NCBI GenBank assembly: GCA_028694155.1
Contig: JAQUTY010000011.1
Coordinates: 1-50,123, forward strand
DNA: 50,123 bases
Direction: 5' to 3'
DNA from: Eubacteriales bacterium
Lineage (GTDB): Bacteria; Bacillota; Clostridia; Christensenellales; CAG-138
A program made the translations under genes and the position numbers. The first letter of the stretch is position 1. The number at the start of each line of letters is the position of its first letter. Below are positions 17,829 through 26,469 of this stretch, one piece after another. The notes below the pieces were generated by a model. That model was given only the letters and a program-made list of their open reading frames with translations. It was not told the DNA's origin and did not search any database.

Positions 17829-20800
17829 GTGAGGAAATTTCTTTCAATCGTACTGTCGCTGATGATGGTGCTCGCACTTATGCCGGCAATAGCATTAACG
17901 ACAAATGCTGCGTACACGACAGGTACTTTTGCTTAAGTCACCAGTTTGGACGACCTTGAGACGGGTGCGTATTATATCCTATACGGAATCAATGGTTCAA
18001 ACACAGGTGCGATGACAGCAGCTACTTCTGCTACCAGACCTGCTGCTACTGCTGTAACGATTACGGCTGATGACACCATCGTTGATCCTGCAGTAAACCT
18101 TGTTTGGAAGTTAGGTGGAAGCTCGGGTGCATGGACTTTGTACAACGAGAGCTTGGACCGCTATTGCGAGATTGTTACCAACTCCACCAGCGGATTCGCG
18201 ATGAACCAAACTGCTACAACAAGCTATACGGTATCACTCGATTCCACGGAGGGATTCCGATTCATCACCAATTCTTCAAGCGGTGGTTCGCGTGGTATTT
18301 CGCTTTATACGTCGGATTTTCGTCCGTATGCACTCAGCAGCATGAACACACTGCACTTGTATAAGATGCAATCTGCTGCTGCAACTTATACCGTCACTTA
18401 TGATGCAGGCGCAGGCTCCAACGCTCCAACCGATGGCAACGCATATGCTGAAGGCGCGAAGGTTACGGTTCTGGCAGCTGCTACACCAGCAGATGGCTAT
18501 ACATTCACAGGCTGGTCTGATGGAACGACGACATATGCCGCTGGCGCTACATTTTTGATGCCAGCAAGCAACGTAACATTAACTGCGACATATTCGCTTG
18601 ACGGTGTAATTGATTACTCTACATTGACTGCGGCGGTCGCGACAGCAACGGCAATATATACTGGTACTACCGCATCGGCAGACGGCGACAACGTTCCTGT
18701 GACTGACATGTGGGCAACGGAAGCAAACTGTAATGCATTTGCCGCTCAAATAGACACGGCAGAAGCACTGATAGACAACTGCACAACACAGGACCAGGTA
18801 ACCACAGCCGTCGGCACTTTGAACGCCGCAATAACAACTTTTTCGGCTCAACGCTCTGCAGGATTGTTTGATAAATCCGCATTGACGGCGGCAGTAGAAG
18901 CAGCCGAAGCGTTGCTTACTGCTACTACAGAATCCGCAGACGGCACAGATGTTGCACCCACAGCTTACTGGGCAACAACCGCCAACTGGGATACATATTA
19001 CGCCGCATATGAAGCCGCCGATGCTTCTGCAACCTCTGCCACAACGCAGACAGCAGTCACGGCAGCAATCAACACTCTTGCAACAGCAACTGCTACATTT
19101 AACGGTCAGCGTGCGCTGGGCTCCAATCCCATGGGGATAGGTTCCATAGCTGATGCAAAGCTGCTCGCAACAGGCACGGCAGTCTCTGTGCAGGGCTGGG
19201 TTGTGTATAAGTACTCTGGAAGCACGGCCGATGCTCTTAGCTGCGTAGTGCTTGAGGACTACAGCGACAATGATGCAATTAACGGCATTGTGGTTTACAA
19301 CAATGCTCTTGAGAATGCCAACGTAGGTGATTACATCTATGTTGCAGGCACATATTCACCATATAACGGACTTGCAGAGATCACTAATGTTACTGCTTAT
19401 ACACCTGTCACAGCGCCTACGGGACTTACTGCTCCTCAAGCGCAAGAGTATGCAACATGGGCGGCAGCAGTTGCGGATGTTGCCAACATCAACGGAGAGT
19501 TGGTCTGCATTTCCAATGTAACGCTGGGCAGTTATGTTGCTGGTGGCGATACCGTGATGACGGACAGCACCAGTACTACCTTTAATGCTTACAAAGCGGT
19601 CGCATATGACGGCGCAAACTCCGAGAACACCACCGTGGTTGCAGGCGGTCTTGTAAATCTGTATGGAATGATTGAGTATAATAGCTCAACCAGCGTCACT
19701 CGCTACCGCGTGGGCGCACCCAAGAACTACGAGGCGTCTACTGCTAGCAACACCGTTACCATTACAACTCCCGAAAACGGCACAATTCTTGTCGAGGATG
19801 CAAACGGTGATGAGATTGTAAGCGGGACAAGCGTTGATGCAAACACAGTCTTGACCATTACGGTCACGCCGAATAGTGGCTACTATTGCACCGGCATCAC
19901 GGTAAATGATGTAGCTCTTGAGGGCAACACATACACCATGGGCGCAGAAGCTGTCACCATCGCTGCAACAATGCAGCAGGAAACCAGCTACACCATTACG
20001 CTCAATGAAAATGGCACACTTTCGTACATCAATTTCGTGTCGGGCAGCAATCCGGTCGATCTTCCCACACCTACAGCAATCGGAAGCTACACAGGACTTG
20101 GCTGGTCTTCGGTGGTCTTTGCAGATACCAATACTGCTCCGACCTTAGTGTCAGATCCATACACGCCCACAGCTGATGTCACCCTGTATGCGGTCTATTC
20201 CATTTCCGCAGGCACAGGTTCTACATCATATGTGCTTACTAGTGCGGCAAACATTACGGAAGGAACATACCTCATAGGTGCATTGAGAAGCGCAACTGCA
20301 TCCGACAACTTCTATTTCTTAAATGGCACAGTTTCCTCCGGTGACTTGAACACCAATACCGCAACAACTGAGGTTGCGGCGGTTGATGGAGTTCGCTCAT
20401 TGAGCACCTTGCCTACTGATGCTGCGGAATTTGCTTTTGTCGGAAATAATACCAATGGATTTACTGTTTCTGTCGACGGAGGCAAAACCTTCCTTGGCTG
20501 GACAGCTTTCTCAAGCCGCAAGTTGGCATTCAATGCAAACTACAGCACTACCAAGTGGACTGTTGCGGCTAAAGACGAACCTTTGCTGACAAATGGCGTC
20601 TACTTGACGGGAAATGATGGTACAGATGTTGCAACTGTATCGGAGAACTCAACTGCACAGGGTGCGGTCCGCATGTACGCCACCAGTACTTCCTATCGTG
20701 CAATTTATTTATTCAAGAAGACAAGCAACTCCAATACTACCTACACTACTGCGCCGGCAGACACAACCTATGCAATTACACTTGCAACAGGCGATGGATT

Positions 20801-22490
20801 CACGATGACCTCTGCCACAGGCTACTCCACGGTAGTTAACGAGGGCGACAATTTCTACTTCACTTTCGTGCTTGGCGCCGCATACTCGAACTCGGATTTC
20901 ACCATCGAAGCAAACGGTGGGGATTACGAGGTGTTGTTTGATGCCGATTTGAATCAGTACTATATTGAAGACGTCACTGCCGATGTTGCGTTCACGGTAT
21001 CGGGTGTAGCAATGAACACCTATACGCTGAGCATATCCGTAACAAACCCCCAATACGGTACAGTTACGGTTATGAATGGTGAGAACGCCCTTGAAAATGG
21101 TGCGACCATCACGCACGGAGATATACTGACCATTACGGCTGCTGCTGAAAATTCAGCCACACAGATGCTCACGTCCTTCACGGTCAATGGCGTATCTGCA
21201 ACAGGCACGGCAACACAGACGGTTGAGAGCAATGTAACGATAGCCGCCCAGTTCGACCTAAGAGAGGTATACACCATAACCTACATGAACAGAGGCTCGC
21301 TCTACAAGACCGAGGACATCGCAGAAGGTTACAGTGCATCTTTGGACTCTGCATTTGACACGGTGGGTGATTACACCTTCATCGGTTGGATGGGCGAGGC
21401 AAACGGCTACGATACCGATAATGAAACACGTCCTGCAACGATTTACACAAGCACATATACCCCTGCCGAGAGCGTTACTTTGGTAGCTGTATATGTAAAG
21501 AATGTTGCCGGAGGAACAACCGGATATTCGCTGTCACAAACGCAGCCCATAGCAGGTGAGAAGTATATCATCGCAGGATTGTATAATGGCACCTACTATG
21601 GACTCAAGTATGAGTCAACTGCCGTTACGTCCTCAGCAGGCGTAGTGTTTGATCCTTCCACAACCGTTGATGATTCTACGATTGGCTGGATTGCATCCAA
21701 CCAGACGGGCGGCATAGCATTCAATGAGCAGACAACAACTACAAACTACCTGCATCTGAATAGCACTCAGATTCGTTCGACGACAAACACAACTAATGGT
21801 GTGTTTACCTTCGCAAATGGCGTTGCAGATAACAGCTTCACCATGGAGAGGTCTGATGGTACAAGATGGCTGCATTTTGAAGGTGGTAATTTCACGGTTA
21901 CATCTGATTCGGCAAATGCCAGTGACATTTACTTCTTTGAATATCATGACGGAACGACTGCTGTATACACCGTGCTGCCAACCGCCAATTTGGTAATCAC
22001 ACCCGTCACTACGGGCGTTGCAGCAAGATTTGATCATACTGCTATCAGGTTTGGCGCAAGAATCAGCTTTGCTGACATGCAGGACCTGTCCGTTGGTGAT
22101 GTCATTGACTATGGCTTCAAACTCAATATATATGATCCTAACACAGAAGCACCCATGGCTTCCACATGGGCAAGCAGATCAGTTACTTCTCAAGCCGGCG
22201 GTTCCTATACATGGACGGCAGCAATGGATGCAGCAACCACTACTTCCGAGCTGGTATCTGCGATTAGGGGAGCAGGTTATAAGGTGTTCGATTATGACGA
22301 GACAACAATTACATTTGCTCTTGTTATGACAGGATTTACCGAAGATGGAACAGGTGCTGCTTCTTGCGACAACCTGTGGATGTTCCAAGGATATGTGACG
22401 GTCAACGGTGAAACAGAGTACGGCGCTATCCTGTATAACTCGATAAACGGAAGACTGTCGAATACGGCCTCAGGCACGTATGTAGCCTAG
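17829..22490 (+). CDS. Large multi-domain surface protein, interrupted by an in-frame TAA after the signal peptide
   Basis: GTG 17829, preceded by CAGGAGGA at 17812-17819, starts a clear signal peptide (MRKFLSIVLSLMMVLALM, then PAIALTTNA). After 35 codons a TAA at 17934-17936 interrupts it; the same frame then runs open for over 1,500 codons. The continuation (VTSLDDLETGAYYILYGING) is a normal start of a mature domain. Modules in order by position: trefoil-like domain (to ~18380); InlB/Listeria-type repeat (~18390-18600); two FIVAR-like three-helix repeats (~18600-19125); OB-fold-like domain (~19140-19410); bacterial repeat (~19745-19975); second trefoil-like domain (~20220-20730); another repeat (~21010-21250); third trefoil-like domain (~21520-21960); and the AIRFGA/TTITFALV domain (~22000-22490) shared with the protein at 1-863. 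It could be an adhesin or carbohydrate-binding protein. A restart at TTG 17946 would lack both ribosome site and signal peptide, so without readthrough the gene is probably not functional. Confidence 0.75.
17934..17936 (+). other. In-frame TAA between signal peptide and mature surface protein
   Basis: Codons read ACT TTT GCT TAA GTC ACC AGT TTG with no frame change on either side. A single base change (for instance AAA, CAA or GAA to TAA) explains it. TAA serves as a normal stop elsewhere in this window, so code reassignment is unlikely. Confidence 0.85.
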
Positions 22491-22507
22491 GAAAGGAGGA
22501 CAAAGAA

Positions 22508-22681
22508 ATGAAGAAATATACAACAACAACCATTGAAGTCCTTAAGTTCCAAGTCGAGGACATATTGACCACTTCCGCAACGGAATGGCATCCCAACGCT
22601 GGCGGAGACAATGCCGATCGAAATCCAACCAATGTCGATGTAAACGACATTTGGAACGATCTGTTTGGCGGCAATCCGTAA
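22508..22681 (+). CDS. Small acidic peptide (57 aa), KY.T/ED.LT family, second copy
   Basis: ATG 22508 lies 17 bases after the surface protein stop and 8 bases after GAAAGGAGG, so it should be cotranslated from the same message. The product starts MKKYTTTTIEVLKFQVED, continues ILTTS, then NAGGD, NP and NDLF, ending GGNP. It matches the 55-residue peptide at 878-1045 at M.KY.T..I....F..ED.LT.S, N.GGD, NP and ND.F, while the rest differs. No cysteine, signal peptide or membrane segment. Function unknown. The gene order surface protein then peptide is the same in both places, which argues that both small genes are real. Confidence 0.8.
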   Translation: MKKYTTTTIEVLKFQVEDILTTSATEWHPNAGGDNADRNPTNVDVNDIWNDLFGGNP

Positions 22682-22719
22682 CAGACGACTAACTCTCAAC
22701 AGAACACAGGCTTTTCTCT

Positions 22720-22802
22720 GGCAAACTGCGTTTGCTTACGGGCAAACTGTAGGGGCGAACTGTGTTCACCAGTTTGAACTTATTCAGCAGGGCTCACGCC
22801 CC
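22720..22802. repeat. Noncoding stretch of nested hairpins, possible REP-like element
   Basis: GGCAAACTG occurs at 22720-22728 and 22741-22749; GCAAAC/GTTTGC pairs at 22721-22735. GGGGCG (22752-22757) can pair with CGCCCC (22797-22802), enclosing AACTG/CAGTT (22758-22774). Palindromes beginning TAGGGGCG are, from memory, common dispersed intergenic elements in gut Clostridia; this would be a degenerate copy. No gene is visible between 22682 and 22927. Confidence 0.4.
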
Positions 22803-22827
22803 GCACCCATAGGGTTTTTGACAGTCT

Positions 22828-22856
22828 AAGAGCACATCTTCGGGTGTGCTCTTTTT
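22828..22856 (+). terminator. Intrinsic terminator with UUCG tetraloop
   Basis: 11-bp stem AAGAGCACATC / GGTGTGCTCTT (one G.U) capped by TTCG inside a C-G closing pair, followed by a T-run. Ends the surface protein / small peptide transcript. Confidence 0.9.
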
Positions 22857-22866
22857 GTTAATTTTC

Positions 22867-22895
22867 TTGCAAAGAGGTAATGCTTTTGATATACT
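22867..22895 (+). promoter_or_regulatory. Promoter of tkt-cysK
   Basis: TTGCAA at 22867-22872, 17-base spacer, TATACT at 22890-22895 preceded by TG. It overlaps an upstream in-frame TTG (22880), which fixes the tkt start at ATG 22928. Confidence 0.75.
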
Positions 22896-22927
22896 ATAGG
22901 ATGAAAGAATTTTATAAGGAGAAAATC

Positions 22928-24895
22928 ATGGAACAACAGGCAATTACAGCAATTCGCGTCCTGGCAGCAGAGGCGATTCAAAAGGCAAACAGCGGACATC
23001 CGGGTCTTGTCATCGGCAGCGCACCTGCGGTGTATACTCTTTGGAAACAGATGAAACACAATCCCAAGAATCCCAAATGGGCAGCTCGTGACAGGTTCGT
23101 TCTGTCAGCAGGGCATGCGTCTATGCTTGAGTATTCGCTGCTTCATTTCTTTGGCTACGGCGTAACACTTGACGACATCAAGAATTTTCGCCAGTGGGGA
23201 AGCAGAACACCGGGACATCCCGAATTTGGACATACAGTTGGAGTAGAGGCAACCACAGGCCCCCTTGGACAGGGATTTGCAATGGCGGTTGGTATGGCAA
23301 TGGCTGAGGCGCATATGGCGGCTAAGTTCAATCTCAAGGGCTACCCGATTGTTGATAATTACACCTACACGGTTATGGGCGATGGGTGCATGATGGAAGG
23401 TGTGGCAGCAGAAGCCGCATCCATGGCAGGAACAATGAAATTGGGCAAGCTCATTGCCATGTATGACAGCAACAGAATCACCATTGAGGGCGATACTGAC
23501 ATCACCTTCCAAGAGGACGTTGCAGGCAGATTTACTGCGTATGGTTGGCATGTTCAGACCGTTGAAGACGGCGAGGATACGGCGGCGATTGCAAAGGCTA
23601 TCGCCAATGCAAAGGCTGTCACCGACAAGCCTTCTCTGATTATCTATAAGACCATCATTGCTCGTGGTACGCCCGTTGCAGGTACAGCAAAGGCGCACGG
23701 AAGCCCTCTGGGAGATGAGAATATTCGAGTATTGAAGGAGACATACGGCTGGCAGAATGCAGACGCATTTGACATTCCTAATGAGGTTTATGACCATTTT
23801 GCAGAGCTTACCAAGGATTGCCAGACGGCAGAGGACACATGGAATGAGATGTTCAAAGCCTATGCCAAAGAGTATCCAACATTGGCGGCACAATGGGAGC
23901 AGGACCATCGAACCGAGCTTGCCGTTGATTTGGTAAACGATGAGGAGTTTTGGAAATTTGAGGGCAAAATGGCATCGAGAAAGTCCTCACAGATCGTCCT
24001 AAACAGGCTTGCGGCACGCATACCCAATCTGTTTGGGGGCAGCGCAGATCTTGCACCGTCCAATTTGACCTATCTAAAAGATATGGGCGACTTTTCAGCC
24101 GCTGATTATTCAGGAAAGAACCTGCATTTTGGCATTCGTGAGTTCGCTATGGCGGCAGCTTGCAACGGCATTTCGCTGTATGGTGGATTGAGAACATTCT
24201 GCGCCACATTCTTTGTGTTTGCCGACTATCTCAAGCCTGCATTGCGCCTGTCTGCGCTGATGAATCAACCTGTGATATATGTTTTGACGCACGACAGCAT
24301 TGGAGTAGGCGAGGACGGCCCGACACATCAGCCCATAGAACAGCTTGCTGCGCTTCGTGCAACGCCAAACTGCATTGTATTTCGCCCCGCAGATGCCCGT
24401 GAGGTGGCAGCAGGGTATGTGGCGGCACTAACTGCAAATGCTCCAACGGTGCTTGCCCTTTCAAGACAGAATTTGCCTCTATACGAAAATAGTGGATTGG
24501 ACGCAGTCAAGGGCGCATACATTCTGCGTGAGCCTAAGGGCGTACCCGATGTGATATTGATGGCAAGCGGATCCGAGGTCGAATGCTTGTTTGCTGCTGC
24601 CGACATATTGTCCGTGCAGGGCTATACTGCAAGAATAGTATCCATGCCGAGCTTTGAACTGTTTGAACAGCAGAGTGAGCAATACAAGCAAAGCGTTTTG
24701 CCAAAGTCCATTCGTGCTCGTGTGGCAGTCGAGGCGGCAACACCGTTCGGCTGGGATAAATACGTTGGGTTGGATGGCTGTGTTGTAGGAATTGAGGGCT
24801 TTGGTGCATCTGCGCCTGCCGAACGCATATTCGAAGAATACGGCTTTACGGGTGAGAATGTTGCAAAGGCTGCACTCAAGGCAATCAAGGGATGA
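22928..24895 (+). CDS. tkt: Transketolase
   Basis: Thiamine-diphosphate enzyme of the non-oxidative pentose phosphate pathway, transferring two-carbon units between sugar phosphates in the cytoplasm. 655 residues, full length. Visible motifs: KANSGHPGLVIGSAP at the N-terminus, GPLGQGFAMAVGMA, the TPP/Mg motif VMGDGCMMEGVAAEAAS ending in YDSN, and the pyrimidine-domain THDSIGVGEDGPTHQPIEQL. Start ATG 22928 has AAGGAG at 22917-22922; a longer frame to 22880 is excluded because the promoter occupies it. The stop overlaps the cysK start by 4 bases, so tkt and cysK form one translation-coupled unit. Confidence 0.95.
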   Translation: MEQQAITAIRVLAAEAIQKANSGHPGLVIGSAPAVYTLWKQMKHNPKNPKWAARDRFVLSAGHASMLEYSLLHFFGYGVTLDDIKNFRQWGSRTPGHPEFGHTVGVEATTGPLGQGFAMAVGMAMAEAHMAAKFNLKGYPIVDNYTYTVMGDGCMMEGVAAEAASMAGTMKLGKLIAMYDSNRITIEGDTDITFQEDVAGRFTAYGWHVQTVEDGEDTAAIAKAIANAKAVTDKPSLIIYKTIIARGTPVAGTAKAHGSPLGDENIRVLKETYGWQNADAFDIPNEVYDHFAELTKDCQTAEDTWNEMFKAYAKEYPTLAAQWEQDHRTELAVDLVNDEEFWKFEGKMASRKSSQIVLNRLAARIPNLFGGSADLAPSNLTYLKDMGDFSAADYSGKNLHFGIREFAMAAACNGISLYGGLRTFCATFFVFADYLKPALRLSALMNQPVIYVLTHDSIGVGEDGPTHQPIEQLAALRATPNCIVFRPADAREVAAGYVAALTANAPTVLALSRQNLPLYENSGLDAVKGAYILREPKGVPDVILMASGSEVECLFAAADILSVQGYTARIVSMPSFELFEQQSEQYKQSVLPKSIRARVAVEAATPFGWDKYVGLDGCVVGIEGFGASAPAERIFEEYGFTGENVAKAALKAIKG

Positions 24896-25803
24896 TATAC
24901 GCATCGGTCATTGACGCAATCGGCAACACGCCGATAATAAAAATGGACAGACTTTCCATGCAGCTTGGTCTAAAAGCCAAGCTGTTTGCGAAGGTTGAGT
25001 TGTTCAATCCTTCGGGAAGTAGCAAGGATAGAGCTGCACTCTATATGATATTGGCTGCCCAGAAACGGGGCGAGCTTAGGGATAACGGCACCATAATCAT
25101 TGCTACAAGTGGCAACACAGGGGTTGGCATTGCCATGATAAGTGCCGTAAAGGGCTATCATGCAATCATCACCATGCCTGATAATGTTGGTGTCGAGCGA
25201 GTGAAGCTGCTTCAATTCTATGGGGCACGAGTTGAGCTTACTCCATCAGATAAGGGAATGAGTGGGGCTGTTGACAAGGCTAACGAGCTGCACGCCCAGA
25301 TTCTCAACAGCGTGGTGATTGAACAGTTTGACGATCCCCAAAATCCTCTTGCTCATGAGCAAACTACTGCAAATGAGATTCTCCAAGACCTTGGAGATTT
25401 GGACGTGTTTGTTGCCGGAGTAGGCACAGGCGGAACATTTTCGGGGACAGTTAAGAAACTAAAAACTGTCACAGATGTGTACTCTGTGGCAGTAGAGCCG
25501 CTTGAATCGCCGTTATTGACGCAGAACAGGACGGGAAAGCACGGAATATTGGGAATTGGTGCAAACTTTGTACCTGCCAATTTCGATTCATCGCTCGCAG
25601 ATGAGATAGTCGATATATCCACGCAGGAGGCAAAGGATATGATGGAACGGCTTGCTTTGACCGAGGGACTGTTCTGTGGGATTTCATCGGGTGCGGCTGT
25701 GGCTGCAGCGGTCAAGGTTGCATTACGAGAGGACATGGAGGGGAAGAAGATATTAGCCCTGCTGCCTGATACGGGAGAACGATATTTGTCACTGTTAAAA
25801 TAA
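24892..25803 (+). CDS. cysK: Cysteine synthase family (O-acetylserine sulfhydrylase)
   Basis: PLP enzyme that makes cysteine from O-acetylserine and sulfide. 303 residues, typical. PLP-lysine motif NPSGSSKDRAALYM (the usual form is NPGGSVKDR), substrate loop ATSGNTGVGIAM, glycine loop GVGTGGTFSG, and GISSGAAVAAA near the end. The start ATG 24892 overlaps the tkt stop (ATGA). No cysE is present here, so the acetylserine supply is encoded elsewhere. The small departures in the lysine motif leave room for a related beta-replacement activity. Confidence 0.88.
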   Translation: MIYASVIDAIGNTPIIKMDRLSMQLGLKAKLFAKVELFNPSGSSKDRAALYMILAAQKRGELRDNGTIIIATSGNTGVGIAMISAVKGYHAIITMPDNVGVERVKLLQFYGARVELTPSDKGMSGAVDKANELHAQILNSVVIEQFDDPQNPLAHEQTTANEILQDLGDLDVFVAGVGTGGTFSGTVKKLKTVTDVYSVAVEPLESPLLTQNRTGKHGILGIGANFVPANFDSSLADEIVDISTQEAKDMMERLALTEGLFCGISSGAAVAAAVKVALREDMEGKKILALLPDTGERYLSLLK

Positions 25804-25813
25804 TTTCAGATTT

Positions 25814-25835
25814 GAGGCGAAAAGCCTTTTTTTTT
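25814..25835 (+). terminator. Intrinsic terminator of tkt-cysK
   Basis: Short stem AGGC / GCCT around a GAAAA loop followed by nine Ts. It directly precedes the promoter of the next operon. Confidence 0.75.
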
Positions 25836-25838
25836 GTA

Positions 25839-25867
25839 TTGACATAATTGAAAAAATTTGTTTTAAT
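25839..25867 (+). promoter_or_regulatory. Promoter of the XRE-cupin / potABCD operon
   Basis: Perfect TTGACA at 25839-25844, 17-base spacer, TTTAAT at 25862-25867. Transcription would start near 25874, just before the operator at 25879-25907. Confidence 0.85.
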
Positions 25868-25878
25868 TTTACCGTTGA

Positions 25879-25907
25879 GTTTAGAAACTCTAAACTTTAA
25901 GTTTAGA
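25879..25907. promoter_or_regulatory. Operator: three GTTTAGA half-sites
   Basis: GTTTAGA (25879-25885), AAC, TCTAAAC (25889-25895), TTTAA, GTTTAGA (25901-25907). Adjacent half-sites form two overlapping palindromes, one with 7-base arms and one (CTAAACTTTAAGTTTAG) perfect over 17 bases. Placed immediately after the transcription start, it is well suited to repression by the XRE-cupin protein encoded next. Confidence 0.75.
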
Positions 25908-25919
25908 AAGGGTAAAGCA

Positions 25920-26459
25920 ATGGAGATAGGTAAAAAAATTAAGCGAATGCGCTTGCGCCTAGGTCTGACGCAAGAGGAGCTTGCCTCAAGAACCGAGCTG
26001 ACCAAGGGCTTCATCTCGCAACTGGAGCGTGAAATTACCTCGCCATCCATCGCTACCCTTATGGACATTTTGGAAGCTCTAGGATCGGACGTTGGTTCAT
26101 TCTTCAATGAGAAGGAAAACGAAAAGGTCGTCTACAATCCCGATGATATGTTTGTCAAGGAGGAGACAGAACAGGGTTCAACCGTGTGTTGGCTGGTTAC
26201 AAACGCACAGAAAAACGGAATGGAACCCATTTTAGTGACCTTGAGTGTGGGCGGACATACCAATGAGGACGATCCGCACGAGGGTGAAGAATTCGGCTAT
26301 GTGCTTGCGGGCTCCGTGGTGCTCGCCGATGGCGACAAGCGATACCGTATGAGAAAGGGAGACAGCTTCTATTTTCACCCCACAGGAGTACACTATTTGA
26401 CAAACAGCGGCAGATCTGAGGCAAGGGTAATATGGGTCAGCACGCCGCCATCATTTTGA
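25920..26459 (+). CDS. XRE-family regulator with C-terminal cupin, likely polyamine-responsive
   Basis: Cytoplasmic DNA-binding regulator, 179 residues. Residues ~4-60 are a helix-turn-helix of the XRE/Cro type (GKKIKRMRLRLGLTQEELA, then TKGFISQLEREI). Residues ~105-175 are a cupin sensor domain (HEGEEFGYVLAGSVVLADG, MRKGDSFYFHPTGVHYLTN). This architecture heads many potABCD operons in Firmicutes and resembles PuuR, so it probably senses polyamines and represses this operon through the GTTTAGA sites. ATG 25920 has AAGGGT upstream; a longer frame to 25848 is rejected because it would run through the promoter and operator. potA follows after 10 bases. Confidence 0.9.
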   Translation: MEIGKKIKRMRLRLGLTQEELASRTELTKGFISQLEREITSPSIATLMDILEALGSDVGSFFNEKENEKVVYNPDDMFVKEETEQGSTVCWLVTNAQKNGMEPILVTLSVGGHTNEDDPHEGEEFGYVLAGSVVLADGDKRYRMRKGDSFYFHPTGVHYLTNSGRSEARVIWVSTPPSF

Positions 26460-26469
26460 GGTATAGTTT

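Noticed and set aside
17934..17936. Reassignment of TAA to a sense codon
   Set aside because: Many complete genes here end in TAA at the family-expected length (for example serC, serA, cysK), so the code is standard.
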